Positions 55,416 to 62,907 of a stretch of DNA of 64,000 nucleotides are shown here, piece by piece (position 1 is the first letter of the stretch; every line of letters starts with the position of its first letter). The notes below the pieces were generated by a model, which was not told where the DNA came from, did not search any database, and saw nothing but the letters and a program-made list of their open reading frames with translations. Made by a program: the position numbers and the translations under genes. This DNA comes from Thermohalobaculum sp039805905 (lineage in GTDB: Bacteria; Pseudomonadota; Alphaproteobacteria; Rhodobacterales; Rhodobacteraceae). The stretch covers positions 263,067 to 327,066 of the forward strand of contig JBDIVM010000005.1 in assembly GCA_039805905.1 (NCBI GenBank). Reading direction: 5' to 3'.

Positions 55416-55882
55416 CCGTGCAGCCTTCCGAAATCGATGCGCCCGACCAGTTCTCCGACATTCTCGGAATGCGCCGCGATGTAGGCGTCGCAGCGCCCCG
55501 GTTCCCAGATCTGGAAGGTCGAGCCAAGGCCCATGAACCGGGCGTCGCCGTCGATCCCGATCTGCTCGCGCAGCTCGCGGGAGAGGACGATGCGGCCGGC
55601 ATCGTCGATCGGGATGTGATGCGCCCCCGCGATCACCCGGAAGCGCAGCGCCATCAGGGCCTCCGGATCGAGCTTCATCGCATCGACCTGGTCGACGACC
55701 TTGTCGTATCCCGCCTCCGAGAGGCCCATATGTGCTTGCTTGTGCTGCAGTGTCGGCAGGATCACGACATTGGCGGAGCCGACCTTGTCGAGCACCCGGC
55801 GAAACTCCACGGGCAGGGAAACGCGACCCTTCGCGTCCACCCTGTGGGTCGATTTTCCCATGAAGTGATTCGACGCCGTCAC
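55412..55882 (-). CDS. mraZ: Transcriptional regulator MraZ
   Basis: MraZ is the DNA-binding regulator at the head of the dcw cluster; in E. coli it represses its own promoter. The 156 residues carry two AbrB-like halves, each with a DxxGR motif: RVDAKGRVSLPVEFRRVL near 14-31 and IDDAGRIVLSRELREQIG near 92-109. The GTG at 55882 has GGCGGGGTAGC upstream; the internal ATG at 55861 has no ribosome binding site. Four MraZ-type boxes lie over its promoter. Confidence 0.94.
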   Translation of the reverse strand: MTASNHFMGKSTHRVDAKGRVSLPVEFRRVLDKVGSANVVILPTLQHKQAHMGLSEAGYDKVVDQVDAMKLDPEALMALRFRVIAGAHHIPIDDAGRIVLSRELREQIGIDGDARFMGLGSTFQIWEPGRCDAYIAAHSENVGELVGRIDFGRLHG

Positions 55883-56045
55883 ACGCTACCCCGCCGCGTT
55901 CCCCCGCCACCGGTTTGGCTGCGACGGGGCCCCTGAACGTGAAAGGGCGGACCGGGCCTTTCGCCTGACAGTCCGCCCCCTGTCCCTCAGTCCGGCTTGA
56001 CCCCGCCTTGTGTCCGGTTGTTGTCCGCCGCCTTTGTCACGCCTG

Positions 56046-56069
56046 AAGTCTGTCGACCAAAGTCTGTCG
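56046..56069. repeat. 10-bp direct repeat in the mraZ leader
   Basis: AAGTCTGTCG occurs twice (56046-56055 and 56060-56069) with a 4-bp spacer, so the period is 14 bp. It stands just downstream of the leader hairpin in the direction of mraZ transcription. Confidence 0.6.
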
Positions 56070-56070
56070 G

Positions 56071-56126
56071 GGCGCCCGCCGATGCCTGTATGAAACTGCC
56101 CAGTGTTTTTGTTATCGGCGGGCGCC
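56071..56126 (-). promoter_or_regulatory. 13-bp inverted repeat in the mraZ leader
   Basis: GGCGCCCGCCGAT (56071-56083) and ATCGGCGGGCGCC (56114-56126) are perfect inverted repeats around a 30-nt AT-richer centre. They lie right after the predicted transcription start, so the mraZ RNA would begin with a very stable GC-rich hairpin. It could protect the long dcw mRNA or regulate its elongation. No U-run follows, so a simple terminator is unlikely. Confidence 0.6.
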
Positions 56127-56136
56127 TCTGAATCAG

Positions 56137-56191
56137 TATATAGCCCACCACACAATCCCACTGCAAGAATTTTTCTTCCACTCGCTCCCAC
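56137..56191 (-). promoter_or_regulatory. mraZ promoter with phased MraZ boxes
   Basis: On the minus strand TTGCAG (complement of 56161-56166) and TATATA (complement of 56137-56142) form a sigma-70-like promoter with an 18-bp spacer. GTGG(G/A/T) boxes, the half-site of MraZ, occur at 56187-56191, 56177-56181, 56157-56161 and 56147-56151. Their offsets are 10, 20 and 10 bp, so all four face the same side of the helix. Two lie upstream of the -35 and two in the spacer, consistent with repression by MraZ. Confidence 0.7.
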
Positions 56192-56282
56192 TTTATGGTT
56201 TACTACCCTTGCTTGCACAGCCACTCCCTCTGTGCAGGCATGCGTACACAGCACAGGTTCCAGGTTTTACGGGGCCAGAAAG

Positions 56283-56310
56283 GCCGGGTGGGATGGGCAA
56301 CCCACCCGGC
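56283..56310 (-). terminator. Hairpin downstream of rnpB (probable terminator)
   Basis: GCCGGGTGGG and CCCACCCGGC are perfect 10-bp arms around an 8-nt loop. Read on the minus strand the stem is followed by CTTTCT. It is the second hairpin after rnpB and the better terminator candidate. Confidence 0.45.
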
Positions 56311-56322
56311 TACATTTTGTGA

Positions 56323-56352
56323 GGGGTCGCATCCGGAACCGGATGCGACCCC
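56323..56352 (-). repeat. 30-bp near-perfect palindrome downstream of rnpB
   Basis: GGGGTCGCATCCGG / CCGGATGCGACCCC are 14-bp perfect arms separated by only 2 bp. On the minus strand it follows rnpB by about 20 nt and is followed by TCACAAAATG without a T-run. It may help define the RNase P RNA 3' end or be an independent DNA element. Confidence 0.55.
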
Positions 56353-56374
56353 TTCTTCATCGTGAGAACCGGTT

Positions 56375-56769
56375 GCGGATGGCCTGTAAGCCGGGTTCTG
56401 TCCCGCCTCGGGCCCTGGGGCCCGCGCGGGGATGGCCATTCATCTGGGACCGCGGTCGCCCGCGGCCTCGAGCGGTCCACCCGGACGACCGGCCGGAGGC
56501 GGCCGCGGGCCGGAGCCCTGTCGTCCCTATCTGACCTTGCTCCCGGTGGGGCTTGCCGTGCCGCCCCCGTCGCCGGGGGCGCGGTGGGCTCTTACCCCGC
56601 CGTTTCACCCTTGCCGGAGAGACTCCGGCGGACTGTTCTCTGTGGCGCTTTCCCTGGGGTTCGGGGTTGCCCCCTCCCCCGCCGGGGGTTACCCGGCACC
56701 GTGCCTCCGTGGAGCCCGGACTTTCCTCGCCCGGCCCGAAGGCCCGGGCGCGGCCATCCGGCCATCCGC
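56375..56769 (-). ncRNA. rnpB: RNase P RNA (type A)
   Basis: The catalytic RNA of RNase P, which trims tRNA 5' leaders. The ends pair exactly: 5' GCGGATGGCC with 3' GGCCATCCGC form helix P1. The universal 5' segment GAGGAAAGTCCGGGCTCC and the 3' segment ACAGAACCCGGCTTACAGG are both present, as are the AGGGTGAAACGG-type and GATAGGGACGACAGGG-type conserved internal parts. The size of about 395 nt is normal for a bacterial type A molecule. All reading frames across this stretch are spurious. Confidence 0.95.
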
Positions 56770-56815
56770 ACCTCCCACCTAGGGACCGCCGGCGACGCGG
56801 TCAAGACCGGCCCGG

Positions 56816-57550
56816 TCAGGCCATGCAGGGCCACCGCTCCGCGAGCCGCTCGAGATGGGCGATCCCGCCGGCCGAGGGTCCGTCGGCAGCGCGGGCCGGC
56901 AGGAACCGCATGGCGAAGGCGCGCCAGACCGCCAGCGTCTGCGCGCACCATTCACCGCTCGCCGGGGCGGGGTAGCCGAAGCACGCCGCCGCCGCCTGGA
57001 ACCGTGCCGGGTCGGCCGGCCCGTCCCGGCCCCGGTCCGGATCGAGCCAGACCGACAGACCGCTGCGGGCCAGCCGCCGCCAGTCGAGCTTCTCGCCGGG
57101 ATCGGACTTGCGCCCCGGCGCCACGCAGGCATGGCCGACCACCCGTTCCGGGGCGATCCGGTGCCGCGCGAGCAGTCCCGACAGCAGCTCCTCGAGCGCC
57201 GCGATCTGCGGCTCGGGGAAGGGCGTGTAGCCAAGCGCGTGGCCGGGATTGACGAGTTCGACCCCCACCGAGCGCGAGTTGACGTCGTCGACCGCGCCCC
57301 AGCGGGCGACCCCCGCATGCCAGGCGCGCATGTCCTCGGCCACGAGGCGGACGACGCGCCCCTCGGTTCCGATCAGGTAATGCGCGCTGACCTCGGCGGC
57401 CGGGTCGGTGAGCCGGGCGAGCGCGGCCCCGGCGCTGTCCATGCCGGTGTAGTGCAGCACCACCATGTCAATCATGGCACCGCCGCGACGCGGCCCGAAA
57501 CTGGGTGACGGTATGTCCTCGATCGCGCGAATCTGCCGTCCCTCCGGCAT
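56816..57550 (-). CDS. N-acetylmuramoyl-L-alanine amidase, AmpD-like
   Basis: A 244-residue amidase_2 (type 2 zinc amidase) that cleaves the MurNAc-L-Ala bond, probably of recycled muropeptides since no signal peptide is present. Zinc ligands: His in VVLHYTGMDS, His in VVGHACVAPGRKSDPGEKLDW, and the Asp of that last block. The C-terminal ~70 residues look like a degenerate peptidoglycan-binding domain. The ATG at 57550 has CAAGGC upstream; a GTG at 57565 is less likely. It is divergent from the polysaccharide export gene. Confidence 0.9.
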   Translation of the reverse strand: MPEGRQIRAIEDIPSPSFGPRRGGAMIDMVVLHYTGMDSAGAALARLTDPAAEVSAHYLIGTEGRVVRLVAEDMRAWHAGVARWGAVDDVNSRSVGVELVNPGHALGYTPFPEPQIAALEELLSGLLARHRIAPERVVGHACVAPGRKSDPGEKLDWRRLARSGLSVWLDPDRGRDGPADPARFQAAAACFGYPAPASGEWCAQTLAVWRAFAMRFLPARAADGPSAGGIAHLERLAERWPCMA

Positions 57551-57641
57551 GCCTTGCCGGCCCACGCATATCAGGCTTAACGCCCGCCGGCACCAGTGCT
57601 AGGAAGGCTTCCGGGCAGGCTGGGGCCGCAGGGAGGGAATC

Positions 57642-59069
57642 ATGTCAGAGCCGACGGGCGGGGCCGGCCCGGTGCCGGTCAGGGTCACGCTCTGCGGGGC
57701 GCTGCTGCTCGGCCTCGCCGGCTGCGGCGTGATCTACACCGCCCCCGCGGTTCATGTGGGCGAGACCTTCGGGGAGGCCTACCGGACCGAGCTCGACGTC
57801 AGGGTGGTGCCGCTCACCTACGAATCGGCCGCCGCCGCCAATCTCACTCCCTACGTTCCTGCCCGCCTGCCCCTCGCCTTCCAGCCCGGCGCGGCCCAGG
57901 CGGCGGGAAGCGCCGGCGTTCCGGCCCTGCCGGCCCTGCCGGCCGCGACCGCGGTCGCGACGCCCCGGCCAAGGCGAATTCCCGACGCGCTGCCGCCGCA
58001 GACCGAGCCGGCACCCTACCGGATCGGCATTGCCGACGTGCTGCTCCTGTCGGTCAACGAGCCGGCAAGCCTCGACGACCTGCCCGGACTGATCAGCGCC
58101 CAGTCGAAGCGGCAGGGCTATATCGTGCAGGACGACGGCGCCATCGCCGTACCCGATGCCGGCCGGGTCCGGGTCGCCGGGATGACTTTGCAGGACGCCG
58201 AGGCCGAGATCTTTCGCGCCCTCGTGGCGGCCCGGATCGACCCCTCCTTCTCGCTCGAGATCGCGGAGTTCAATTCCCAGCGGATCTCGGTAGGCGGCAT
58301 GGTGGGCGACCCGAAGCTGCTGCCGATCACGCTGAAGCCGCTGCACCTGCACGAGGCGATCGACCTGGCTGGCGGCATCGTCGCCGCCGACCCATCGGTC
58401 TCCAGCGTGCGGCTGTTCCGCGACGGCAACGCCTACCAGATCGGGCTCGAGCGCTTCCTGTCGGACCCGGCAGCGCGCCAGGTGGTGCTGCGCGACGGCG
58501 ACAGCATCCATGTCGGCAGTGAATACAACGCCGCCGAGGCGCAACGGTATTTCGACGAGCAGATCAGGCTGCGCACCGAGCTGCTCCAGGGCACCCAGTT
58601 CGCGCTCCAGGCCGAATCGATCCGCGCCCAGCGCGAACAGGCGGCACAGCAGCGCCTCGCCGACGAGCGCCAGCTGTTCAAGGACCGGGTCGAGCTCGGC
58701 GCCGTCGAGCGCTACCATGCCTACCGCGCCGGCGAGGTGCGCAAGCCGGGCCGCGTCGCGCTGCCCTTCGAGCGGACGATGACCCTGGCCGACCTGCTCT
58801 TCACCGAGGACGGCATCAACATCAACACAGCGGACTACAGCGAGATCTACGTGCTGCGTGCCGCCGCCGGCCCGCAGTCGAACGGCAGCGTCACCGCCTA
58901 TCGTCTGGACGCCGAGAACGCGGTGAACCTGGTGGTCGCGACGGGTTTCGAGATCCGGCCGAACGACGTCGCCTTCGTCGCCGAGCAGCCGGTCACGAGC
59001 TGGAACCGGGTCGTATCCCAGATCCTGCCGCAGATCTTCCTCACCGCCGCCAACACGTTCGGCAACTGA
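57642..59069 (+). CDS. Wza-type polysaccharide export lipoprotein
   Basis: A 475-residue outer-membrane polysaccharide export protein. It has a lipoprotein signal (lipobox LAGC, about Cys28), a linker, the Poly_export domain starting at PYRIGIADVLLLSV (about 125-215) and SLBB-type repeats (RISVGGMVGDPKLLPITLKP; YRAGEVRKPGRVALP). A coiled region with Gln/Arg/Glu-rich helix (about 300-350) interrupts the SLBB repeats, as in longer relatives of Wza/KpsD. The ATG has GCAGGGAGGGAATC upstream. With the Wzc-type autokinase remnant nearby it points to an exopolysaccharide export locus. Confidence 0.9.
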   Translation: MSEPTGGAGPVPVRVTLCGALLLGLAGCGVIYTAPAVHVGETFGEAYRTELDVRVVPLTYESAAAANLTPYVPARLPLAFQPGAAQAAGSAGVPALPALPAATAVATPRPRRIPDALPPQTEPAPYRIGIADVLLLSVNEPASLDDLPGLISAQSKRQGYIVQDDGAIAVPDAGRVRVAGMTLQDAEAEIFRALVAARIDPSFSLEIAEFNSQRISVGGMVGDPKLLPITLKPLHLHEAIDLAGGIVAADPSVSSVRLFRDGNAYQIGLERFLSDPAARQVVLRDGDSIHVGSEYNAAEAQRYFDEQIRLRTELLQGTQFALQAESIRAQREQAAQQRLADERQLFKDRVELGAVERYHAYRAGEVRKPGRVALPFERTMTLADLLFTEDGININTADYSEIYVLRAAAGPQSNGSVTAYRLDAENAVNLVVATGFEIRPNDVAFVAEQPVTSWNRVVSQILPQIFLTAANTFGN

Positions 59070-59082
59070 CGGGGCCCGGGCG

Positions 59083-59850
59083 TCAGCTCGTGACGAAGGA
59101 GACCGCGCCGCCCTCGATCCGGGCGGCGGTCAGTCGGCCCGAGTAAAAGGCGCCGGTGTCGACCGAGATCCGGCCCTGCGCGGCGCTCGGCTGCTCGACC
59201 ACATAGTGCCCATGGACCACCCAGATTCCGTCGCCGCGCCGTTCCTCCCGGAACCGCTCGCTGCCCCAGAGCAGGGTCGCCGCATCTTGCGCGTCCGGCG
59301 GCAGCGCGGGGTCGGCACCGGCATGGGTGAACAGCACGTTGCCGTCCCGGTGCGACATGGCCAGCCCCTCGATGAAGCCCAGATGCGGGCCAAGTGCCGC
59401 GGCCAGCCGGTCGCGCAGCCGGGCGCCCTCGCGGCGGTCGCGCAGGTCGCCCGGCAGGTTGCCGATGCCGTAGCTGTGGAGCGTCTGCAGCCCGCCATGC
59501 TTCAGCCACTGGCTGCCGGTCGCCGGATCGCCCAGGAAGCGCAGCAGCATGTGCTCGTGGTTGCCCATCAGGAAGACGGTCTCGATCTCCGCGATCCGGC
59601 CGAGCGCCATCAGCAGGTCGATCGTGTTGCGCGAGTGCTCGCCCCGGTCGATGTAGTCGCCAAGCAGCACGAGTTTCGGGTAGATGCCGCGCCGCACGGA
59701 TTCCTCGACCACCCGCTCGAGCAGACGCCCGAGCAGGTCGTGCCGGCCGTGTACATCGCCGATCGCGTAGGTCAGCCCCGCGGTCTCCGGCGGCGCGAAC
59801 AGACCGGTTCCGGGCTCCCTCTGACGCCGGTTGCGGAACAGGTTCAGCAA
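59083..59850 (-). CDS. PPP-family metallophosphatase (serine/threonine phosphatase-like)
   Basis: A 255-residue metallophosphoesterase. The three signature motifs are GDVHGRHD (31-38), GDYIDRGEHSRNT (64-76) and GNHEHML (95-101), with a later HGHYV metal ligand. This is the pattern of bacterial PrpA/ApaH-like phosphatases. Its place between the export lipoprotein and the tyrosine autokinase suggests it might act on envelope or polysaccharide signalling, but substrate is unknown. It starts 46 bp after the autokinase stop on the same strand. Confidence 0.88.
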   Translation of the reverse strand: MLNLFRNRRQREPGTGLFAPPETAGLTYAIGDVHGRHDLLGRLLERVVEESVRRGIYPKLVLLGDYIDRGEHSRNTIDLLMALGRIAEIETVFLMGNHEHMLLRFLGDPATGSQWLKHGGLQTLHSYGIGNLPGDLRDRREGARLRDRLAAALGPHLGFIEGLAMSHRDGNVLFTHAGADPALPPDAQDAATLLWGSERFREERRGDGIWVVHGHYVVEQPSAAQGRISVDTGAFYSGRLTAARIEGGAVSFVTS

Positions 59851-59896
59851 CGGTCTCTCCTGCGGGTCGTGGCACGCATCGCACCGCGCCGGATCG

Positions 59897-61156
59897 TCAG
59901 TTGTTGTAGTAGCGGGCCGCGCCCCGGTAGTAACCGTAACCGCTGTAGCCGTATCGCGCCATCTTGTTGACGTTCACCTGGCTCAGCACCATGCCGGCGA
60001 TCCGCACATTGATCTGGGCGAAGAAGCGCAACCCCTCGACCACGGTCTCCCGCGCCGTCCGGTTCCAGCGGACGCAGTAGATCACCGCGTCGGCGATCTT
60101 TGCGATCACGCGGGCATCGGGCACCGCGAGCACCGGCGGGGTATCGATGAAGATGAAGTCGTAGTGGCGGCGCATCTCCCCGATGAACTCGGCAAACCGG
60201 TGCGACGAGAAGATGTCGGCGGCGTTGACCGAGCTCTCCTCGCCGGGGAGCACATGAAGCCCGGTCGCCTGATCGACATGGATCACATCGTCGAGCTGCC
60301 GCGCGCCGCTCAGCACGGACAGGAGCCCGCCGCCCCCGTCGGGCAGATCGAAGCAGTACCGGAAGGTGCGGCGGCGGATATCGCACTCGACCAGCAGGAC
60401 CCGCTTGCCCAGCGCCTCGCTGATCTGTGCGAGCGAGACGCAGACCGTGGTCTTTCCCTCGCCCGGCAGCGACGAGGTCACCATGATCACCTGCGGCGGA
60501 CTGTCGACATTCGCCAGCAGGATCGAGGTGCGCAGGTTGCGCACCGATTCCGCGAAGCTGGAGGTCGGCTTCTCCACCAGGTACTGCAGGATCGCCCGCT
60601 GCCGCGAGACGGGCACCATCGGGATCGTGCCGATCACCGCCTGGCCGGTGCGCCGCTCGAGCTCGTCTGTGGTGCGGAAGGCGATGTTGAGCCGGTCGAC
60701 CAGGAACACCAGCACCAGCGCCAGGGCAATGCCCGATCCGCCACCCGCCGCGAGCGTCATGCCGCGATTCGGCGACGACGGCGCTCCGGGCGGCTCGGCC
60801 TCGGTCAGAATCCGGGCGTCCGGGCGCTGGATGCCCTCCTGCACCGAGGTTTCCTTGAGGCGCGAGAGGAAGAACTCGTAGATCAGCCGGCTCGCCTCGG
60901 CCTCGCGCTGCAGCTGGCGGAGCTGCACCAGCGCCTTCGACTGCTCGTCGAGCTTCCGCTCGAGCCCGGCGATGCTCTCGCGCACCGATGCCGCCTGGCT
61001 CCTGAGCCGCTCGGTCTCGAAGCCGAGCCTTACCCGGCCGCGCTCGGCCTCCGCCTCGAACCGCACGCGCGCGTCGCGCGCTGCCGCCGCGTCTCCCGCG
61101 GCAGCGAGCCGGGCGATATCGGCCGCGAGCGCTTCGAGCGCAGCGACCGAGCGTAA
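59897..61156 (-). pseudogene. Wzc-type polysaccharide tyrosine autokinase, 5'-truncated
   Basis: About 420 residues of a BY-kinase that controls exopolysaccharide chain length. Present are the end of the coiled-coil region, one membrane helix (GIALALVLVFLVDRL), the kinase with Walker A SSLPGEGKTT, Walker A' VLLVECDIRR and Walker B FIFIDTPPV, and a Tyr-rich tail (YGYSGYGYYRG). The N-terminal Wzz domain and first membrane helix (about 250-300 residues) are missing. The frame meets TGA at 61157-61159 at a junction with unrelated DNA. A residual product could start at GTG 61066, but it would lack the transmembrane activator. Remaining residues look intact, so the break may be recent. Confidence 0.75.
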
Positions 61157-61159
61157 TCA

Positions 61160-61284
61160 CCGAAAGGATTTTGCCGCTACTAGGTTCCCTCACAGTTCAT
61201 CCAGATAGAGTGATTTGGACACAACCGCGCATCCAACGTCGAACGATCCGACAGGACGTTCGCTTAGTGGCGTTCATACCCAGA
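61160..61284. other. Junction segment with no gene
   Basis: This 125-bp segment connects the broken autokinase gene to the anomalous region. Its base composition is much lower in GC than the gene to its left. I see no gene and no clear insertion-sequence terminal repeat or target-site duplication. Confidence 0.5.
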
Positions 61285-61590
61285 TTATTGAGTTTCGACA
61301 CCGGGGTCCATTTTTTTGATCTGATCATCGGACAAAATAATACGCCGGACTCTACTGCTTGGAAACACAAAAACATTGTCCTTGCTCTCTATTAATTCCA
61401 GCATTTCCATCATAACGAGATCGTAAAGTGCGCGACCCTCAGCAGGCATATAGGAACATTCAACGCTCCTCTCCAATTCTGCAAAGGCTTTATCTAGGTA
61501 TTCAGCGACGGGATGGAGCTCGTTCATCGCGGCTTCATCTCGCAAATCCAGAATCTTCTCCGCGAAACTGTCACGTGCTCCGTCGCTCAT
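61285..61590 (-). CDS. Hypothetical 101-residue protein
   Basis: An acidic, mostly helical protein (AEKILDLRDEAAMNELHPVAEYLDKAF in shorter helices). It ends in SSRVRRIILSDDQIKKMDPG. I recognise no family. The ATG at 61590 follows GAGGATCC at 8 nt; an in-frame start at 61635 is possible but has no ribosome binding site. There is no signal or membrane segment, so it is probably cytosolic. Codon use and GC are lower than in genes to the left, suggesting acquisition. Confidence 0.55.
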   Translation of the reverse strand: MSDGARDSFAEKILDLRDEAAMNELHPVAEYLDKAFAELERSVECSYMPAEGRALYDLVMMEMLELIESKDNVFVFPSSRVRRIILSDDQIKKMDPGVETQ

Positions 61591-62094
61591 TGTTGGATCC
61601 TCGCGCTGACTGTTGGCATTCCGAGCGTCCAACACTACGGTAAATTAAACATAAACACTGCGCATCACCGCGCAACGCTCGGCAAGTGTTTTCGTTTCAT
61701 CTCGCTACTAAACCTAAAGTTGTATTGCGCACCCAGTAATACACCCGGAATAATCTCAAAGTAATACAACGCCCCCCAGAGTCGGCGACGAGCGGCCGCT
61801 TCTTGGTCATCGACTCCTCTGTCGGCATGGAACGCAGCGCCGTGGGGTCACTTCGCAGCCATAAGATTAGTAACGAAGATCTCTATGTGTATGTTTTAAC
61901 AGCATATATTTAATATTATTTAGCAACCGTTTTTAATAAATACTATTAATACGCTTAATATACGATAAGATAATTTAACGTAATCTTGTCCTATTCATCA
62001 TTTTTCAGACATTTTGTTTACATTTATGGCTTCAATATTGTCGATATGACCAAAATTAATGCTTGGTCTCGTAGTGCTCAGAGTGGGGAATAAA
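61591..62094. other. 504-bp stretch without a recognisable gene, AT-rich in part
   Basis: No convincing coding sequence. Bases about 61890-62050 are strongly AT-rich (for example TTTAATATTATTTAGC), unlike the rest of the window, and may hold promoters for the small gene at 62095. A 37-codon frame on the minus strand starting at 61810 is too weak to call. Confidence 0.5.
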
Positions 62095-62415
62095 ATGCAA
62101 CACGACGCCAACCTCAATCACGGTTCTCTCGGTCTTTCCGCAATTGCATCTCAGGGCGGCGACTTCACGCGCCCTAAGCGCGAAGTTAACGGGCCGCCAC
62201 TGATGCGAATGCTTTCCATTGCACTTGCCACTGGATTTCTATCGGGTGCGGCGCTCAGTTCAATCGGCGGTCTCACCCTCGTGGAGAGTCTCTCAGTGGG
62301 GTACTGCGCTATGCTGGCGGTACTCGCGATTGAGGCTGGTCTCTTAGGCGTCCTACGGTCGCGGCTGCAGGCCGAAACACCAAGTGTCGGAACGTCCGTA
62401 GTTTTCGCCACGTAA
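62095..62415 (+). CDS. Small membrane protein, unknown function (106 aa)
   Basis: A 106-residue protein. The first 45 residues are polar; then come two membrane segments, MLSIALATGFLSGAALSSIGG and YCAMLAVLAIEAGLLGVL. The ATG has GGGGAATAAA upstream, a strong ribosome binding site; an ATG at 62059 has none. No family recognised. It is followed by a hairpin at 62466-62483 and another small membrane-protein gene. Confidence 0.6.
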   Translation: MQHDANLNHGSLGLSAIASQGGDFTRPKREVNGPPLMRMLSIALATGFLSGAALSSIGGLTLVESLSVGYCAMLAVLAIEAGLLGVLRSRLQAETPSVGTSVVFAT

Positions 62416-62465
62416 TTGGGCGGCGCCGCATCGAACCCAAGCGGACCCCATTGAAAAACGAGTAA

Positions 62466-62483
62466 CCCCGCCTTCGGGCGGGG
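62466..62483. terminator. GC-rich hairpin between two small genes
   Basis: CCCCGCC and GGCGGGG are 7-bp arms around a 4-nt loop. No T-run follows on the plus strand; on the minus strand it is followed by TTACTCGTTTTTC. It lies 50 bp after the 62095-62415 gene and may attenuate transcription between the two small genes. Confidence 0.4.
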
Positions 62484-62531
62484 GGAAACCCTCCCAACAC
62501 GCAGATCTAATATGCCGAGAAGGAAATCAAT

Positions 62532-62699
62532 ATGGCAAACCGAGTCCTTGAAAGTGAGAGCAACAGTTACGATGTAACCATGATTGATTGTGTATTTGGC
62601 GTAACTGTTAGTGTAATTATAAGTATAATTGGACTATTATATTCAAATATTAAAATTTTTTCGATATTTTCATTGGCAGCTGAGATTATATCACAGTAG
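62532..62699 (+). CDS. Small AT-rich membrane protein (55 aa)
   Basis: A 55-codon frame from ATG 62532 to TAG 62697-62699 with a ribosome binding site AAGGAAATCAAT. Residues about 17-38 form one clear membrane helix (MIDCVFGVTVSVIISIIGLL). The codons are strikingly AT-rich (many ATT, ATA, TTA), very unlike the resident genes, which points to foreign origin or recent acquisition. No family recognised. It could be a toxin-like or regulatory membrane peptide; this is speculation. Confidence 0.45.
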   Translation: MANRVLESESNSYDVTMIDCVFGVTVSVIISIIGLLYSNIKIFSIFSLAAEIISQ

Positions 62700-62707
62700 C
62701 ATTGTTA

Positions 62708-62727
62708 GTAAATGACGCGTGATTTAC
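62708..62727. promoter_or_regulatory. 20-bp near-palindrome
   Basis: GTAAATGACGCGTGATTTAC matches its own reverse complement at 18 of 20 positions. It begins 9 bp after the 55-residue gene. It could be a protein-binding site or a short hairpin. Confidence 0.3.
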
Positions 62728-62907
62728 AAACGTAATTTGCACCGATCATGTTGTGACGCACACGGCGCATGTGGGCACATTTGACGCTAGGCCACATGGT
62801 CGCGATCGAGTGGAGGGTGATGCGTTACCCGACCGATCTCGAACGCATGAAGACGGTACTGAGTGCGCTATCTCTGCCGCTGCCGGCGATCCACGCGCAT
62901 AGCCTCG

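Larger units (their letters stand above)
55883..56136 (-). other. mraZ 5' leader
   Basis: About 250 nt of untranslated leader separate the predicted mraZ promoter from its GTG. It holds the 13-bp hairpin at 56071-56126, the direct repeats at 56046-56069, and an 8-bp inverted repeat GGGCGGAC / GTCCGCCC at 55945-55952 and 55971-55978. No coding sequence is convincing in it. Confidence 0.5.

Noticed and set aside
56362..57252. Long plus-strand frames across 56,362-57,252
   Set aside because: They run through rnpB and antisense to the AmpD-like amidase; codon use is Arg/Pro/Gly-rich shadow coding.
59844..61193. Minus-strand frame crossing the autokinase gene in another frame
   Set aside because: Only its first 16 residues lie beyond the junction; the rest is a frameshifted shadow of the autokinase coding sequence.
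61699..61810. 37-codon minus-strand frame starting MTKKRPLVAD
   Set aside because: It has a ribosome binding site-like AGAGGAG but is very short and shows no domain or membrane segment.
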